Translations under genes and position numbers: made by a program
Shown: piece by piece, positions 47,701 through 56,312 of the stretch
Position numbering within the stretch: the first letter of the stretch is position 1
Layout: every line of letters begins with the position of its first letter
Assembly: GCF_032854445.1 (NCBI RefSeq)
Contig: NC_088303.1
Coordinates: 193,501 to 257,500 of the forward strand
Source: Liolophura sinensis
Taxonomy: Eukaryota; Mollusca; Polyplacophora; Chitonida; Chitonidae
DNA length: 64,000 nucleotides
Direction: 5' to 3'
Notes under the pieces: model-generated
The model's input: only the letters and a program-made list of their open reading frames with translations
Database searches by the model: none
Told to the model about the DNA's origin: nothing

Positions 47701-49444
47701 GGAGCTGATTAGTTGCCACACATAACCACCATCTTATGGAGCTGATTAGTTGGCATACATAATCACCAACTCAAAGAGCTGATTAGTTGGCATATATAAC
47801 CACCATCTCATGGAGCTGATTAGTTGGCATACATAATCACCAACTCATAGAGCTGATTATTTTGGCTTACATTACCACCAACTCATAGAGCTGATTAGTT
47901 GGCATACATAACCACCATCTCAGGGAGCTGATTAGTTGTCATACATAACCACCATCTCATGGAGCTGATTAGTTGGCATATGTAACTACCATCTCATGGA
48001 GCTGATTACTTGGCATACATAACCACCAATTTAAAGAGCTGATTAGTTGGCATACATAACTACCAACTCACTGAGATGATTAGTTGGCATACATAAGCAC
48101 CAACTCATGGAGCTGATTAGTTGGCATATATAACCACCATCTCATGGAGCTTATTACTTGGCATACATAACAACAAGCTCATAGAGCTGATTAGTTGGCA
48201 TGCATAACTACCAACTCATAGAGCTGATTACTTGGCATACATAACCACCAACTGTTGGAACTGATTAGTTGGCATATATAACCACCATCTCATTGAGCTG
48301 ATTAGTTGGCATACATAACCACCAACTCAAAGAGTTGATTAGTTGGCATACATAACCACCAACTCAAAGAGCTGATTAGTTGCCACACATAACCACCAAC
48401 TCATAGAGCTGATTAGTTCTCACACATAACCACCAACTCAAGGCTGATTAGTTGGCATACATAACTACCAACTCATTGAGATGATTAGTTGGCATACATA
48501 AGCACCATCTCATAGAGCTGATTAGTTGGCATATATAACCACCAACTCATAGAGCTGATTAGTTGGAATACATAACCACCAACTCATAGAGCTGATTAGT
48601 TGGAATACATAACCACCGACACATAGAGCTGATTAGTTGGCATATATGACCACCAACTCATAGAACTGATTAGTTGGCATACATAAATACCAACTCATGG
48701 AGATGATTTTTTTGGCATATATAACCACCATCTCATGGAGCTTATTACTTGGCATACATAAGAACAAGCTCATAGAGCTGATTTGTTGGCGTACATAACC
48801 ACCAACTCATGGAGCTGATTAGTTGGCATACATAACCACCAACTCATAGAGCTGATTAATTGGAATACATGACCACCGACTCATAGAGCTGATTAGTTGG
48901 CATATATAACCACCAACTCATAGAGCTGATTAGTTGGCATACATAATTACCAACTCATGGAGATGATTTGTTGGCATACATAACCACCATCTCAGGGAGC
49001 TGATTAGTTGCCATACATAACCACCAACTCATACATAACCACCGACTCATAGAGCTGATTAGCTGCAGCTACAGTATGCGGACATTGAGGTCATCACAGA
49101 CTGTGTCATTTATGGTTGAAAGCGAACAATTTTGATTTTTGTATACTTCCCTCTCTCTGGGTTGTGCCTTCAGTGTCAGGTCTCGTTATATTCCACTGAT
49201 GATTGTTTCAGGCATGTGTCTGCTGAAGGCAGTGGAGATGAGGGAGGGACAGGTAAGGAGTAAGAAAGGCTGGGCCCTGGCAATCTTCTCCTGTGGCTTC
49301 ATTGTGCTTGGTATGTTTGTCTTTGGGGTGACAGTTACACAAGCCATTATGCAAGACATCAGGGTAGATAAACCTGCTGTGCCCATGTGTCCCATCAACT
49401 CTAATGTGTCAAGTGCACTGACAATAAGTGGCCTAATCACCTGA
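23424..49444 (+). CDS. SLC38A7: SLC38A7/SLC38A8-like sodium-coupled neutral amino acid transporter (whole gene, 9 coding exons)
   Basis: Joining exons 23424-23538, 26170-26291, 26491-26689, 27223-27364, 32585-32677, 35954-36011, 36701-36960, 41349-41548 and 49212-49444 gives 1,422 bases, 473 residues plus stop, with every phase matching. The protein is a polytopic membrane protein of the amino acid/auxin permease fold. LGAGLLNFP lies in TM1 (residues 54-62), with Asn51 at the position of the family's sodium-site asparagine. [27 protein letters not shown] and the closing [16 protein letters not shown] segments are characteristic. Vertebrate SLC38A7 exports glutamine from lysosomes. An acidic dileucine signal (ENSCLL, residues 16-21) near the N-terminus would fit lysosomal sorting. 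The gene may predate the SLC38A7/A8 split. Six of the eight introns carry minisatellites. Confidence 0.93.
23539..24640. other. SLC38A7-like intron 1, 5' part
   Basis: Non-repetitive intronic sequence with no recognisable element. Confidence 0.55.
24645..25060. repeat. 60-bp minisatellite with a CRE palindrome per unit, 7 copies
   Basis: Units carry GGTGGGCTTTAAGATCCAAA, then TATCTAGGAACTC and TGACGTCACATCA. Six of the seven copies keep the palindrome TGACGTCA; one has TGACATCA. A further TGACGTCA lies just outside at 25165-25172. One unit is one to two bases short. The minus frame through the array is open but repetitive. It sits in intron 1 of the SLC38 gene. Confidence 0.95.
25061..26169. 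other. SLC38A7-like intron 1, 3' part
   Basis: No exon. A segment around 25890-25930 (AATGAAGTAAGGTTCATCA) repeats sequence found at about 24560-24590, upstream of the 60-bp array, so the flanks of the array share a short duplicated piece. Confidence 0.55.
26170..26291 (+). CDS. SLC38A7: SLC38A7-like exon 2 (TM1)
   Basis: Acceptor TTGTTACAG at 26161-26169 and donor GGG|GTGAGT. Encodes residues 39-79, including TM1 with [14 protein letters not shown] and the HQAGGVV segment leading into TM2. Ends in phase 0. Confidence 0.95.
26491..26689 (+). CDS. SLC38A7: SLC38A7-like exon 3 (TM2-TM3)
   Basis: Acceptor TCTGTTTCAG and donor GAAT|GTGAGT. Encodes residues 80-145, including LLILAYCS and [19 protein letters not shown], both diagnostic of the SLC38A7/8 branch. 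Ends in phase 1. Intron 2 before it is only 199 bp and the only intron free of notable features. Confidence 0.96.
26719..26786. repeat. AT dinucleotide microsatellite
   Basis: An uninterrupted run of about 34 AT/TA dinucleotides, about 30 bp after the exon 3 donor in intron 3. It is likely to be length-polymorphic. Confidence 0.99.
26822..27100. repeat. 66-bp minisatellite, 4 copies
   Basis: Four nearly identical units with core AATTCTTGACCATTGGGGCT then CAGTCAACTGATTATTAAGT. It sits in intron 3 of the SLC38 gene, between the AT run and exon 4. The 66-bp period keeps a minus frame open, without coding meaning. Confidence 0.97.
27223..27364 (+). CDS. SLC38A7: SLC38A7-like exon 4 (TM4 region)
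   Basis: Acceptor TTTCTGTTTCAG and donor GTCAG|GTAAGC. Encodes the extracytosolic loop and following helix, with [10 protein letters not shown] and [17 protein letters not shown]. Enters in phase 1 and leaves in phase 2. Confidence 0.95.
27435..28132. repeat. 43-bp minisatellite, about 16 copies
   Basis: Unit core AAGCCTGCTGCATACATGCC then TTGATTCATCCCAGAGGCT. Three variant monomers alternate to form a block of roughly 120-130 bp between 27600 and 27960. It sits in intron 4 of the SLC38 gene. Confidence 0.95.
28165..28955. repeat. 54-bp minisatellite, first block, about 15 copies
   Basis: Unit core TGCTAGCAGTGTCTTTATAT then ACCCAGAGTTACAGTCACCT and CTGTAAAGGTCTCG. The same family reappears at 31345 after an unrelated array. 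The 54-bp length holds a 271-codon plus frame open, judged an artefact. Confidence 0.96.
29340..31330. repeat. 52-bp minisatellite, about 38 copies
   Basis: Unit core CCTACATGTACACGTACAGC then AAATATTCTTACGCATAGCT. Many units contain the palindrome TGTACATGTACA or its variants. It separates two blocks of the 54-bp family in intron 4. Blocks of several units recur, for example the group around 29390-29460 and 29600-29660. Confidence 0.96.
31345..32430. repeat. 54-bp minisatellite, second block, with 310-bp tandem duplication
   Basis: Same family as 28165-28955. A block of 310 bp, 31741-32050, is repeated almost exactly at 32051-32360, including a unique fused short unit (GTAGAGGTGTCTGTATATAC) that marks the duplication. 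The right end runs into a SINE body and tail. Confidence 0.96.
32432..32535 (+). mobile_element. SINE 3' fragment
   Basis: Contains CTCCCACCATAATGCTGGCC and the tail GTGAAATGTTCTTGAGTAC followed by an A/T-rich end. Head absent. It directly abuts the end of the 54-bp array. Confidence 0.8.
32585..32677 (+). CDS. SLC38A7: SLC38A7-like exon 5 (TM5)
   Basis: Acceptor CATTTACAG and donor CCAG|GTGAGA. Encodes [20 protein letters not shown], one transmembrane helix, plus the loop [10 protein letters not shown]. Enters in phase 2 and leaves in phase 2, so its AG joins the first T of exon 6 to give Ser. Confidence 0.94.
33030..33172 (+). mobile_element. SINE fragments (tail, then body)
   Basis: A tail-like piece (CAATTCTTGAGTACGGCATT) lies at about 33039-33075. 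A separate body piece (CATATGTGGGAAGATCTGCC then AGTAACTT) ends at about 33171. The exon-derived array starts immediately after the body piece. Confidence 0.65.
33173..36000 (+). repeat. Exon-derived 59/63-bp array: about 47 copies of a splice acceptor plus exon 6 sequence
   Basis: Each unit contains a pyrimidine tract and AG (TTTTCTGTTTCTAG, or the longer TTTTGTTTCTGTTTCTAG) followed by TCCCAAATCTTGGCTAGATG and the next 24 or so bases of exon 6. The last copy is the real exon 6, which alone continues into GGATATCAG and a donor. The unit therefore arose from the 3' end of intron 5 joined to the first about 49 bases of exon 6. Units are 59 or 63 bp. Runs of 63-bp units stay in frame and repeat the motif [17 protein letters not shown]. 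The array lies inside intron 5 in the sense orientation. Copies differ at scattered sites, including changed or lost AG in a few units. Confidence 0.93.
35954..36011 (+). CDS. SLC38A7: SLC38A7-like exon 6 (ICFGYQ exon)
   Basis: A 58-bp exon with acceptor TTTCTAG at 35947-35953 and donor ATCAG|GTAAAGT. It encodes [19 protein letters not shown], matching the SLC38A7/8 block that ends in CFGFQ or CFGYQ and continues CHVS in the next exon. Phase 2 in, phase 0 out. It is the only unit of the upstream array with a donor, so it is the functional exon. Acceptors in upstream units compete with it in principle. Confidence 0.93.
36012..36700. other. SLC38A7-like intron 6
   Basis: Non-repetitive intron with a normal acceptor (TCTGTTTCAG). 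Nothing else is recognised. With intron 2 it is one of only two introns of the gene without a tandem array. Confidence 0.7.
36701..36960 (+). CDS. SLC38A7: SLC38A7-like exon 7 (TM6-TM8)
   Basis: Starts [20 protein letters not shown], then helices with [20 protein letters not shown], the loop [12 protein letters not shown] and [11 protein letters not shown]. This is the longest and most diagnostic exon. Donor GGCAG|GTAAGA. Phase 0 in, phase 2 out. Confidence 0.97.
36961..37561. other. SLC38A7-like intron 7, 5' part
   Basis: Non-repetitive, AT-rich. No exon or element is recognised. Small open frames at 36952-37236 and 37323-37544 have no support. Confidence 0.6.
37562..40140. repeat. 44-bp minisatellite, about 54 copies, interrupted by a SINE
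   Basis: Unit core TGTGGAACAATGGAGCTGGT then TTTAGTCTGGTATCCTGTC. Copies are moderately diverged throughout, so this array looks older than the 37-bp and 58-bp arrays. A SINE interrupts it at 39506-39714. It sits in intron 7 of the SLC38 gene. Confidence 0.95.
39506..39714 (+). mobile_element. 5'-truncated SINE inserted in the 44-bp array
   Basis: Body and tail of the SINE family: CATGCTGGTTTCCTGTCCGG, ACGTGGGAAGGTCTGCC, CTCCCACCATAATGCTGGCC, TTCTTGAGTACGGCGTAAAA and an AATAAATAAA end. It lacks the A-box end. Direct repeats TATGTTGGACAA (39494-39505) and TATGTGGGACAA (39715-39726) flank it and could be a 12-bp target duplication, although the array itself supplies similar sequence. Confidence 0.88.
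40165..41165. repeat. About 14-15-bp GTGACAGTAATATCC repeat, interrupted by a SINE
   Basis: Degenerate short units (GTGACAGTAATATCC and variants such as GTGATCGTAGTATCC) at 40165-40560 and 40832-41165. The SINE at 40561-40831 splits the array. It sits in intron 7 of the SLC38 gene. Confidence 0.92.
40561..40831 (+). mobile_element. Full-length tRNA-derived SINE with 13-bp target-site duplication
   Basis: Starts GGGGCCTGCGTGTGTCAGTT with an A-box-like TCAGTTGGTTAG, a degenerate B-box-like GAGACCAAGTCC, then the conserved body and an AAATAAATAAATAAA tail. It is flanked by ATAGTGCCCCGTG (40548-40560) and ATAGTGCCCTGTG (40832-40844), a 13-bp duplication with one mismatch. It serves as the reference copy for the other SINE pieces in the window. 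Confidence 0.92.
41190..41253 (+). mobile_element. SINE 3' tail fragment
   Basis: ATCTCATCTTGGGTACGGCA followed by TTAAACAACAATCAAATAAA matches the SINE tail in diverged form. It lies at the right end of the short-unit array. Confidence 0.6.
41349..41548 (+). CDS. SLC38A7: SLC38A7-like exon 8 (TM9-TM10)
   Basis: Acceptor TTTTTTATCGCAG and donor CCCAG|GTAAGT. Encodes [10 protein letters not shown], a basic loop with [13 protein letters not shown], and helices ending [14 protein letters not shown]. Phase 2 in, phase 1 out. Confidence 0.96.
41549..42044. other. SLC38A7-like intron 8, 5' part, with a three-copy 57-bp repeat
   Basis: 41820-41965 holds about three diverged units sharing GGAGGG(A/C)TTGTTT and CCCATCATGAAATG. 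The rest is plain AT-rich intron. Confidence 0.7.
42045..49062. repeat. 37-bp minisatellite, about 190 copies (7 kb)
   Basis: Unit core CATACATAACCACCAGCTCA then TAGAGCTGATTAGTTGG. Every unit contains an inverted repeat around CTC-NNN-GAG, extended to AGCTC-ATA-GAGCT in the commonest form. The three-base centre varies (ATA, ATG, ATT, AAA) while CTC and GAG are kept in most units. A block of about 883 bp (about 44880-45762) is tandemly repeated at 45763-46640 with shared private variants. A smaller block with GATGATTTGTTGGCGTACAT recurs at 43390 and 43905. It fills nearly all of SLC38 intron 8. Confidence 0.97.
49212..49444 (+). CDS. SLC38A7: SLC38A7-like exon 9 (TM11, C-terminus, stop)
   Basis: Acceptor GATTGTTTCAG at 49201-49211. 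Encodes [20 protein letters not shown], then the last helix with [19 protein letters not shown]. It continues about 25 residues past the usual family end ([20 protein letters not shown]) to TGA at 49442-49444. The tail is longer than I expect for vertebrate members. Confidence 0.95.
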
Positions 49445-50754
49445 AAAGGGAACAGTGGATTTACACAGTGTTACATATCATAGTGTTGGATATGTCATTA
49501 GACTTATCTCACAGGTAAAACAAGAGGTCATCATAGTTCAAGCCAGAGTGGAAACAATGTGAATTTTGTTTGAGACTGTTTTGTAATGTGATGTGATGTG
49601 AGGCCCTTGTATATTCATTTCAGCCTCAACCTGTTGGAAGCGAAAACACTGCTAGGTCATTTTTAGTATTTTACTTTATTTTTTATAATCTGTATTACAG
49701 AAACAGTCAAAGCTAACAGAGAGATATGAATTTATAGATTTACACATAGTACATGCATGTATACATCTCAGACAACAAGTAAATTTAAGTATACTTTTTG
49801 TGAAAACTAAAATTTTGAGTTTTCCAGAAAATATTGCTGATCAACATTTTTAATTTTTGTTTTTAAAATACGTTTTAAAACTATGTATTAATTTAAATAA
49901 AAAATCAGTGAGTAATATGTATTGCTAGGCGATATTTTGATTCTTTGTTTTTTTTTACGTATTTGTACATAACGAAGTTGAACGGACCTCTAGAAAGCCA
50001 GCCAAGTAGGAGTTACTCATACTAGTACCATCACTGGCTAAGCAATTATTTATTTCTCGAAAAGGTCATACCATAAAAATCAAAAACAGGAAAAAGAGTT
50101 CAGCATGACACAGGAAACATATGTAGATGTATAACATGTATGTTTTACATATATGTCCGCTTCTATATGGGTTTTTTATTATATTTATTTCATGTTGGCA
50201 GTGACAATGATGTAATATTAATTATTTAGTGTGTGTTAAACAAACTAATTGTCTGATGTTTTTTATGGCATTATTTAAGTAATGCACGGTGATTGTAATA
50301 CATTAATCAAGCATTAATCTGTATTATTTTGAAGGATCTAACACTGATTTTATAATATCAGACGTACATTGTACTTGTAGTACTGTACACAAATGTCATG
50401 GAATGTCACACATACATGTTTGTCATCGTCACTGACATTAAGAATTCATAGCCCTTTGCCTCTGTGAACAAGAATTTATATATTGTATTGGTATATTTTT
50501 CTTGATGTAGTTAAACCCTTTAACTCCTGTGACTGTCGTTAGTCATTGATAACATTGTGATGGAAGATAACATGTACAGGTATATTTTTTATACTGATTA
50601 TTGATCATTGTTGATGGAAAATACTCAGGCCTTCATCTGTTACATTGTAAAGGCAAGCAGATAATCATATTAACACAAGCACAGTCAGACGTGTTCATTT
50701 GCAGTCTATATGTACCATTTTATTGTTCTATATTTTCACTGCTCATACATATGT
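49445..50754 (+). other. SLC38A7-like 3' UTR and downstream sequence
   Basis: AT-rich sequence after the stop codon. A consensus AATAAA lies at 49896-49901, about 450 bases after the stop, and is a plausible polyadenylation signal. The exact transcript end cannot be set from sequence. No other gene is seen up to the next array. Confidence 0.55.
49896..49901 (+). terminator. Candidate polyadenylation signal AATAAA
   Basis: First canonical AATAAA after the SLC38 stop codon, in an A/T-rich context. It is a candidate only, since this sequence is AT-rich and the hexamer can occur by chance. Confidence 0.4.
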
Positions 50755-53395
50755 GTGGGGTGTTGTGTACCCATCTATACTACGTGTTGTGTTGTGTACC
50801 TATCTATACCGCGAGTTGTGTTGTGTACCCATCTATACTGCGCGTTGTGTTGTGTACCCATCTGTACTACACGTTGTGTTGTGTACCCATCTATATCACG
50901 CATTGTGTTGTGTACCTATCTATACTACATGTTGTGTTGTGTACCTATCTATACTACATGTTGTGTTGTGTACCCATGTGTACTACACATTGTGTTGTGT
51001 ACCCATCTATACCACGCACTGTGTTGTGTACCTATCTATACTACACGTTGTGTTGCGTACCCATCTATACCACACATTGTGTTGTGTACCCATCTATACT
51101 ACGTGTTGTGTACCCATCTATACTATATGTTGTGTTCTATACCCATCTGTACTACGTGTGGTGTTGTCTACCCATCTATACTATGTGTTGTGTAGTCTAC
51201 CCATCTGTACTACGTGTGGTGTTGTCTACCCATCTATACTATGTGTTGTGTAGTCTACCCATCTGTACTACGTGTGGTGTTGTCTACCCATCTATACTAT
51301 GTGATGTGTAGTCTACCCATCTGTACTACGTGTGGTGTTGTCTACCCATCTATACTATGTGATGTGTAGTCTACCCATCTGTACTACGTGTGGTGTTGTC
51401 TACCCATCTATACTATGTGACGTGTAGTCTACCCATCTGTACTACGTGTGGTGTTGTCTACCCATCTATACTATGTGACGTGTAGTCTACCCATCTGTAC
51501 TACGTGTGGTGTTGTCTACCCATCTATACTATGTGACGTGTAGTCTACCCATCTGTACTACGTGTGTTGTTGTCTACCCATCTATACTATGTGACGTGTA
51601 GTCTACCCATCTGTACTACGTGTGGTGTTGTCTACCCATCTATACTATGTGACGTGTAGTCTACCCATCTGTACTACGTGTGGTGTTCTGTACCCATCTA
51701 TACTATGTGACGTGTAGTCTACCCATCTGTACTACGTGTGGTGTTGTCTACCCATCTATACTATGTGACGTGTAGTCTACCCATCTGTACTACGTGTGGT
51801 GTTGTCTACCCATCTATACTATGTGACGTGTAGTCTACCCATCTGTACTACGTGTGGTGTTGTCTACCCATCTATACTATGTGATGTGTAGTCTACCCAT
51901 CTGTACTACGTGTGGTGTTGTCTACCCATCTATACTATGTGATGTGTAGTCTACCCATCTGTACTACGTGTGGTGTTCTGTACCCATCTATACTATGTGT
52001 GGTGTTCTGTACCCATCTATACTATGTGATGTGTAGTCTACCCATCTGTACTACGTGTGGTGTTGTCTACCCATCTATACTATGTGACGTGTAGTCTACC
52101 CATCTGTACTACGTGTGGTGTTGTCTACCCATCTATACTATGTGACGTGTAGTCTACCCATCTGTACTACGTGTGGTGTTGTCTACCCATCTATACTATG
52201 TGATGTATAGTCTACCCATCTGTACTACGTGTGGTGTTGTCTACCCATCTATACTATGTGACGTGTAGTCTACCCATCTGTACTACGTGTGGTGTTGTCT
52301 ACCCATCTATACTATGTGATGTGTAGTCTACCCATCTGTACTACGTGTGGTGTTCTGTACCCATCTATACTATGTGATGTGTAGTCTACCCATCTGTACT
52401 ACGTGTGGTGTTGTCTACCCATCTATACTATGTGATGTGTAGTCTACCCATCTGTACTACGTGTGGTGTTGTCTACCCATCTATACTATGTGACGTGTAG
52501 TCTACCCATCTGTACTACGTGTGGTGTTGTCTACCCATCTATACTATGTGACGTGTAGTCTACCCATCTGTACTACGTGTGGTGTTCTGTACCCATCTAT
52601 ACTATGTGACGTGTAGTCTACCCATCTGTACTACGTGTGGTGTTCTGTACCCATCTATACTATGTGACGTGTAGTCTACCCATCTGTACTACGTGTGGTG
52701 TTGTCTACCCATCTATACTATGTGACGTGTAGTCTACCCATCTGTACTACGTGTGGTGTTGTCTACCCATCTATACTATGTGACGTGTAGTCTACCCATC
52801 TGTACTACGTGTGGTGTTCTGTACCCATCTATACTATGTGACGTGTAGTCTACCCATCTGTACTACGTGTGGTGTTGTCTACCCATCTATACTATGTGAC
52901 GTGTAGTCTACCCATCTGTACTACGTGTGGTGTTGTCTACCCATCTATACTATGTGACGTGTAGTCTACCCATCTGTACTACGTGTGGTGTTCTGTACCC
53001 ATCTATACTATGTGATGTGTAGTCTACCCATCTGTACTACGTGTGGTGTTGTCTACCCATCTATACTATGTGATGTGTAGTCTACCCATCTGTACTATGT
53101 GTGGTATTGTCTACCCATCTATACTATGTGATGTGTAGTCTACCCATCTGTACTACGTATGGTGTTGTCTACCCATCTATACTATGTGATGTGTAGTCTA
53201 CCCATCTGTACTACGTGTGGTGTTCTGTACCCATCTATACTATGTGATGTGTAGTCTACCCATCTGTACTACGTGTGGTGCTCTGTACCCATCTATACTA
53301 TGTGATGTGTAGTCTACCCATCTGTACTACGTGTGGTGTTCTGTACCCATGTACGCCACATGTTGTATTGAGTACCCATCTATACTACATGTGTT
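50755..53395. repeat. 29-bp monomer array evolving into a 58-bp dimer array
   Basis: From 50755 to about 51170 the repeat is a 29-bp monomer (GTGTACCCATCTATACTAC type). Thereafter two monomer variants alternate as a 58-bp dimer, TAGTCTACCCATCTGTACTA then GTGTGGTGTTGTCTACCCATC, about 37 times with very little divergence. The right end decays again after 53350. The homogeneous higher-order core with diverged monomeric edge resembles satellite DNA organisation. Confidence 0.95.
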
Positions 53396-54584
53396 AATTA
53401 CATATATATTGTAAGGAAGAATTTTGAACTGTATGAAGTGTCTTTTGAAACTTACCCCATGGTCATTTTTGAATTCTGTAGATTCAGTCTGAATGATTAG
53501 TTGTGTATTTTGAATCTATCAGAAACACTGTTATGACTTCAACATTTCAATTATTTATGGCTTCATATTTTTAACTTTCTGATATTTAAAAATTTTGCTC
53601 AAATCATTATGATCATCTTGTTCATACATTAGTCATATATAATAAATCTTTAGTATTCTGTGTGTATTAATTTACAGTGTATATGCTTTCTTGGACATGT
53701 TTTGAAATTTCTCTAGAAAACATATTTATTTCTTCAGATCAGAGGTTGAGTTATAGTAAAGTAGCAAAATCATACAGAAGAAAAGTAGCTGGAAAAGTTT
53801 TCTATTCCAGCAAAAATAAACCGTAAACTTATATGAAATTTGGTGGAATAAATGGCTTAAAAAATTTCATGAAATTTAAAAATTTAATCCCATTATAATG
53901 TTCAGATTATCAGGAAAAACTAGCCTTAACATTTTGCCATTTTGCTGAGTATGCTGTACTCTGTAATCTCTGATCAGCAGAAGGGGAAATATATTTTCTC
54001 ATTTAAGATAATTTTAGAAAATTTAAGACAATCCTTATATGTAACTTCATACCATGCATATAAATTACAAGAGAACAGTAGTTGATGTTCATCTGATAAG
54101 ATTAACAATGAACCATGGTACTGATATATGTGTTCTTTCATACCATTAATTATGTTGATAACAAGTTTCATAAACATTAATATATTCTTTTCAAAAAATT
54201 TTCATCACAATTGTCCCAAATTTTTTAACAATCATTTTAAGATCTAGAAATAAAAAATAAAAAATCGTCACAAACAGAATCATATAATGCTTCTCCTTTT
54301 TGTGTTCATAAAAGTTAAAAAATTCCTTTCATGATTACATTTCAATAAAAATGAGATATACACTGTACTTAGAAATTTTCTCTGTTACTGTTGCTCCGAA
54401 CTTTTCCATGTCACCGTAATACATGTATGTCTCCCAATTGGCTTTATGCTTGCGGGGTCAAATTTGCCGTTCGTGTGTCCAAAAGAAACTTAAATTTGAT
54501 GACAAAGAAATTTCGACCTAATCACATCAAGTATTCAACTTCCACATGTTGCTAAGAGTTATCACCCTTGTTTCGCGTCAGGCG
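53396..54584. other. AT-rich intergenic sequence
   Basis: No gene, SINE or tandem unit is recognised. The first diverged traces of the next 1.54-kb unit begin near 54555 (GAGTTATC). Confidence 0.6.
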
Positions 54585-54624
54585 GAAATCAGCTATATGT
54601 TCTCCGCAAGTCTGTTCTGACGAC

Positions 54625-54773
54625 GAGTGAGCCGTGGCCTAGTGGGTTTAACCTTAACACTGATCAATTGACCACATGAGCCTAAAGCATCTGGATCGAC
54701 CCCAGCCGTGAAGACCTCGTGTAAGAACGGTTGGGGTTACCTCTAGGCTATCTCGATACTCGCCTTTTTTTTT
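54625..54773 (+). ncRNA. tRNA-like Pol III unit, copy 1
   Basis: GTGGCCTAGTGGG resembles a Pol III A box. About 55 bases later CTGG-ATCGACC-CCAG forms a four-base-pair T-arm with a 7-base loop that holds a B-box-like GGATCGACC. A run of nine T at 54765-54773 is a typical Pol III terminator. The acceptor stem is not evident, so this is a tRNA-derived unit and not a normal tRNA gene. It could be a SINE head or a structured ncRNA. Confidence 0.45.
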
Positions 54774-56162
54774 GTGTCAACAGTCATATTTAATTATTCG
54801 TTTACGAGGTTGTACATAGCCTTGAGTGTTTGGTTTTGGAACTGTCTTCTTTGCTCATAGGAACATACATTTGTAATATTTCTTCACTGATTGTGTTTTG
54901 CCATAAATGGCAGAGTACAGTGACATCTTTCTATCATATACTCTCGCCAAATCTGAGAGGCAAAATTTCTATAGAACTACTCAATGCAGTCTGCTTTCCT
55001 GGTATTAGGGTTGAAAACCCAGCATAGATGTGTGTAAAAGTGACAAAACATCTCAATTTTTTCCTTTTTTCTCCCCTCAACATTATAAAGCGAATGATAT
55101 AATATCAGTCGGACTGCTACTGTAACTTCATATGAATGGGTTACAAACTTGGTGTTCGGTTAAAGCAAGTTTTAATATTGTATTGGAGGGATTTTTGACA
55201 AAATTCACAATGCCCTCTGTTTTGATAAAGTAGGCAGTGATACAGTGATATTTACTGTGCTTGCTACATGTAAGACAAACTCTATAAACGACCTTTAAAA
55301 GTTCTTTTCTCTTTTGGGGTTTTAGGGTTCAAAATCCAGCATTGTTATGTATAAAATTTACTCTAAAACGTCTGCCTTTTATTTGAGTGTTTTTGAATCA
55401 TTATGGAGCAGGAGATAAAATTTGTTAGCGTTCTACGTGCTGACGGCGTGGTCTTTGGTTATGACAAGCTTTAACTTGATATTTGGAACTATGTGATTAA
55501 AATGTCGAGGTGGATATTTAAATAGTGTATGCGTTTTGCATGCGAAGCATAGATAATGAAATGTCCATCGATATTTCGTATTAGTTAATCCTGTTCTTCA
55601 TTACCTATGAGAGGTCGAATTCTCAACGAGTTAGAATGTGCCTCTTGACCAGTGTTTAGCAATGTCGGGTAATTGACTTAAACCATGTGTAAGTGTATAT
55701 CGTCGCGATTTTATAATACAGTTGTCCATTTGTGTCTTTCTGGAGGAGCCCTGGCACTATTACTCTACTGTAGGCTACTTAGCTCATTTATAAATGCACA
55801 TTTTTATTTCTTAGGGTGACAAACTAGTAAGACTGTCGTGCGGACCACATTGGAGACATTCTACTCGGCAGTTAACCAAAGTGCATCAATTCCACCTCAT
55901 GGTTACACTACACTGTTTTCATCGACGTTTTAAACTGATTCTAAGGACAAAGTACCCAATGATTAATGTCAAGGTTTGTAGCAAATGTTAATGCGGTTAT
56001 CTGTTTGGTGTATTTTAACATCAGCTTATAGCCGCATACCACGACGTTTAACCCCCACGCATACATAATCATATAGCCTTATAGAGTTATCCCCCCTGAT
56101 CTGTTCCGGTATTGCACCACGGTGAAATCAGCTATATGTATTCCACAAGTCTGTTCTTCTGA

Positions 56163-56312
56163 CGAGTGAGCCGTGACCTAGTGGGTTTAACCTTCACACT
56201 GATCAATTGACCACATGAGCCTAAAGCATCTGGATCGACCCCAGCCGTGAAGACCTCGTGTAAAAACGGTTGGGGTTACCTCTAGGCTATCTCGATACTC
56301 ACCTTTTTTTTT
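56163..56312 (+). ncRNA. tRNA-like Pol III unit, copy 2
   Basis: Same layout as copy 1 with GTGACCTAGTGGG (one change in the A-box-like segment), an identical T-arm and nine T at 56304-56312. Confidence 0.42.

Noticed and set aside
42045-49062. Regular 37-bp spacing suggesting a CRISPR-like array
   Set aside because: There are no unique spacers. The whole unit repeats, and the context is an animal intron.
50601-51311. 236-codon Cys/Val/Tyr-rich frame after the transporter
   Set aside because: Generated by the 29-bp repeat, whose three-unit cycle equals 87 bases and keeps the frame open. No gene features.
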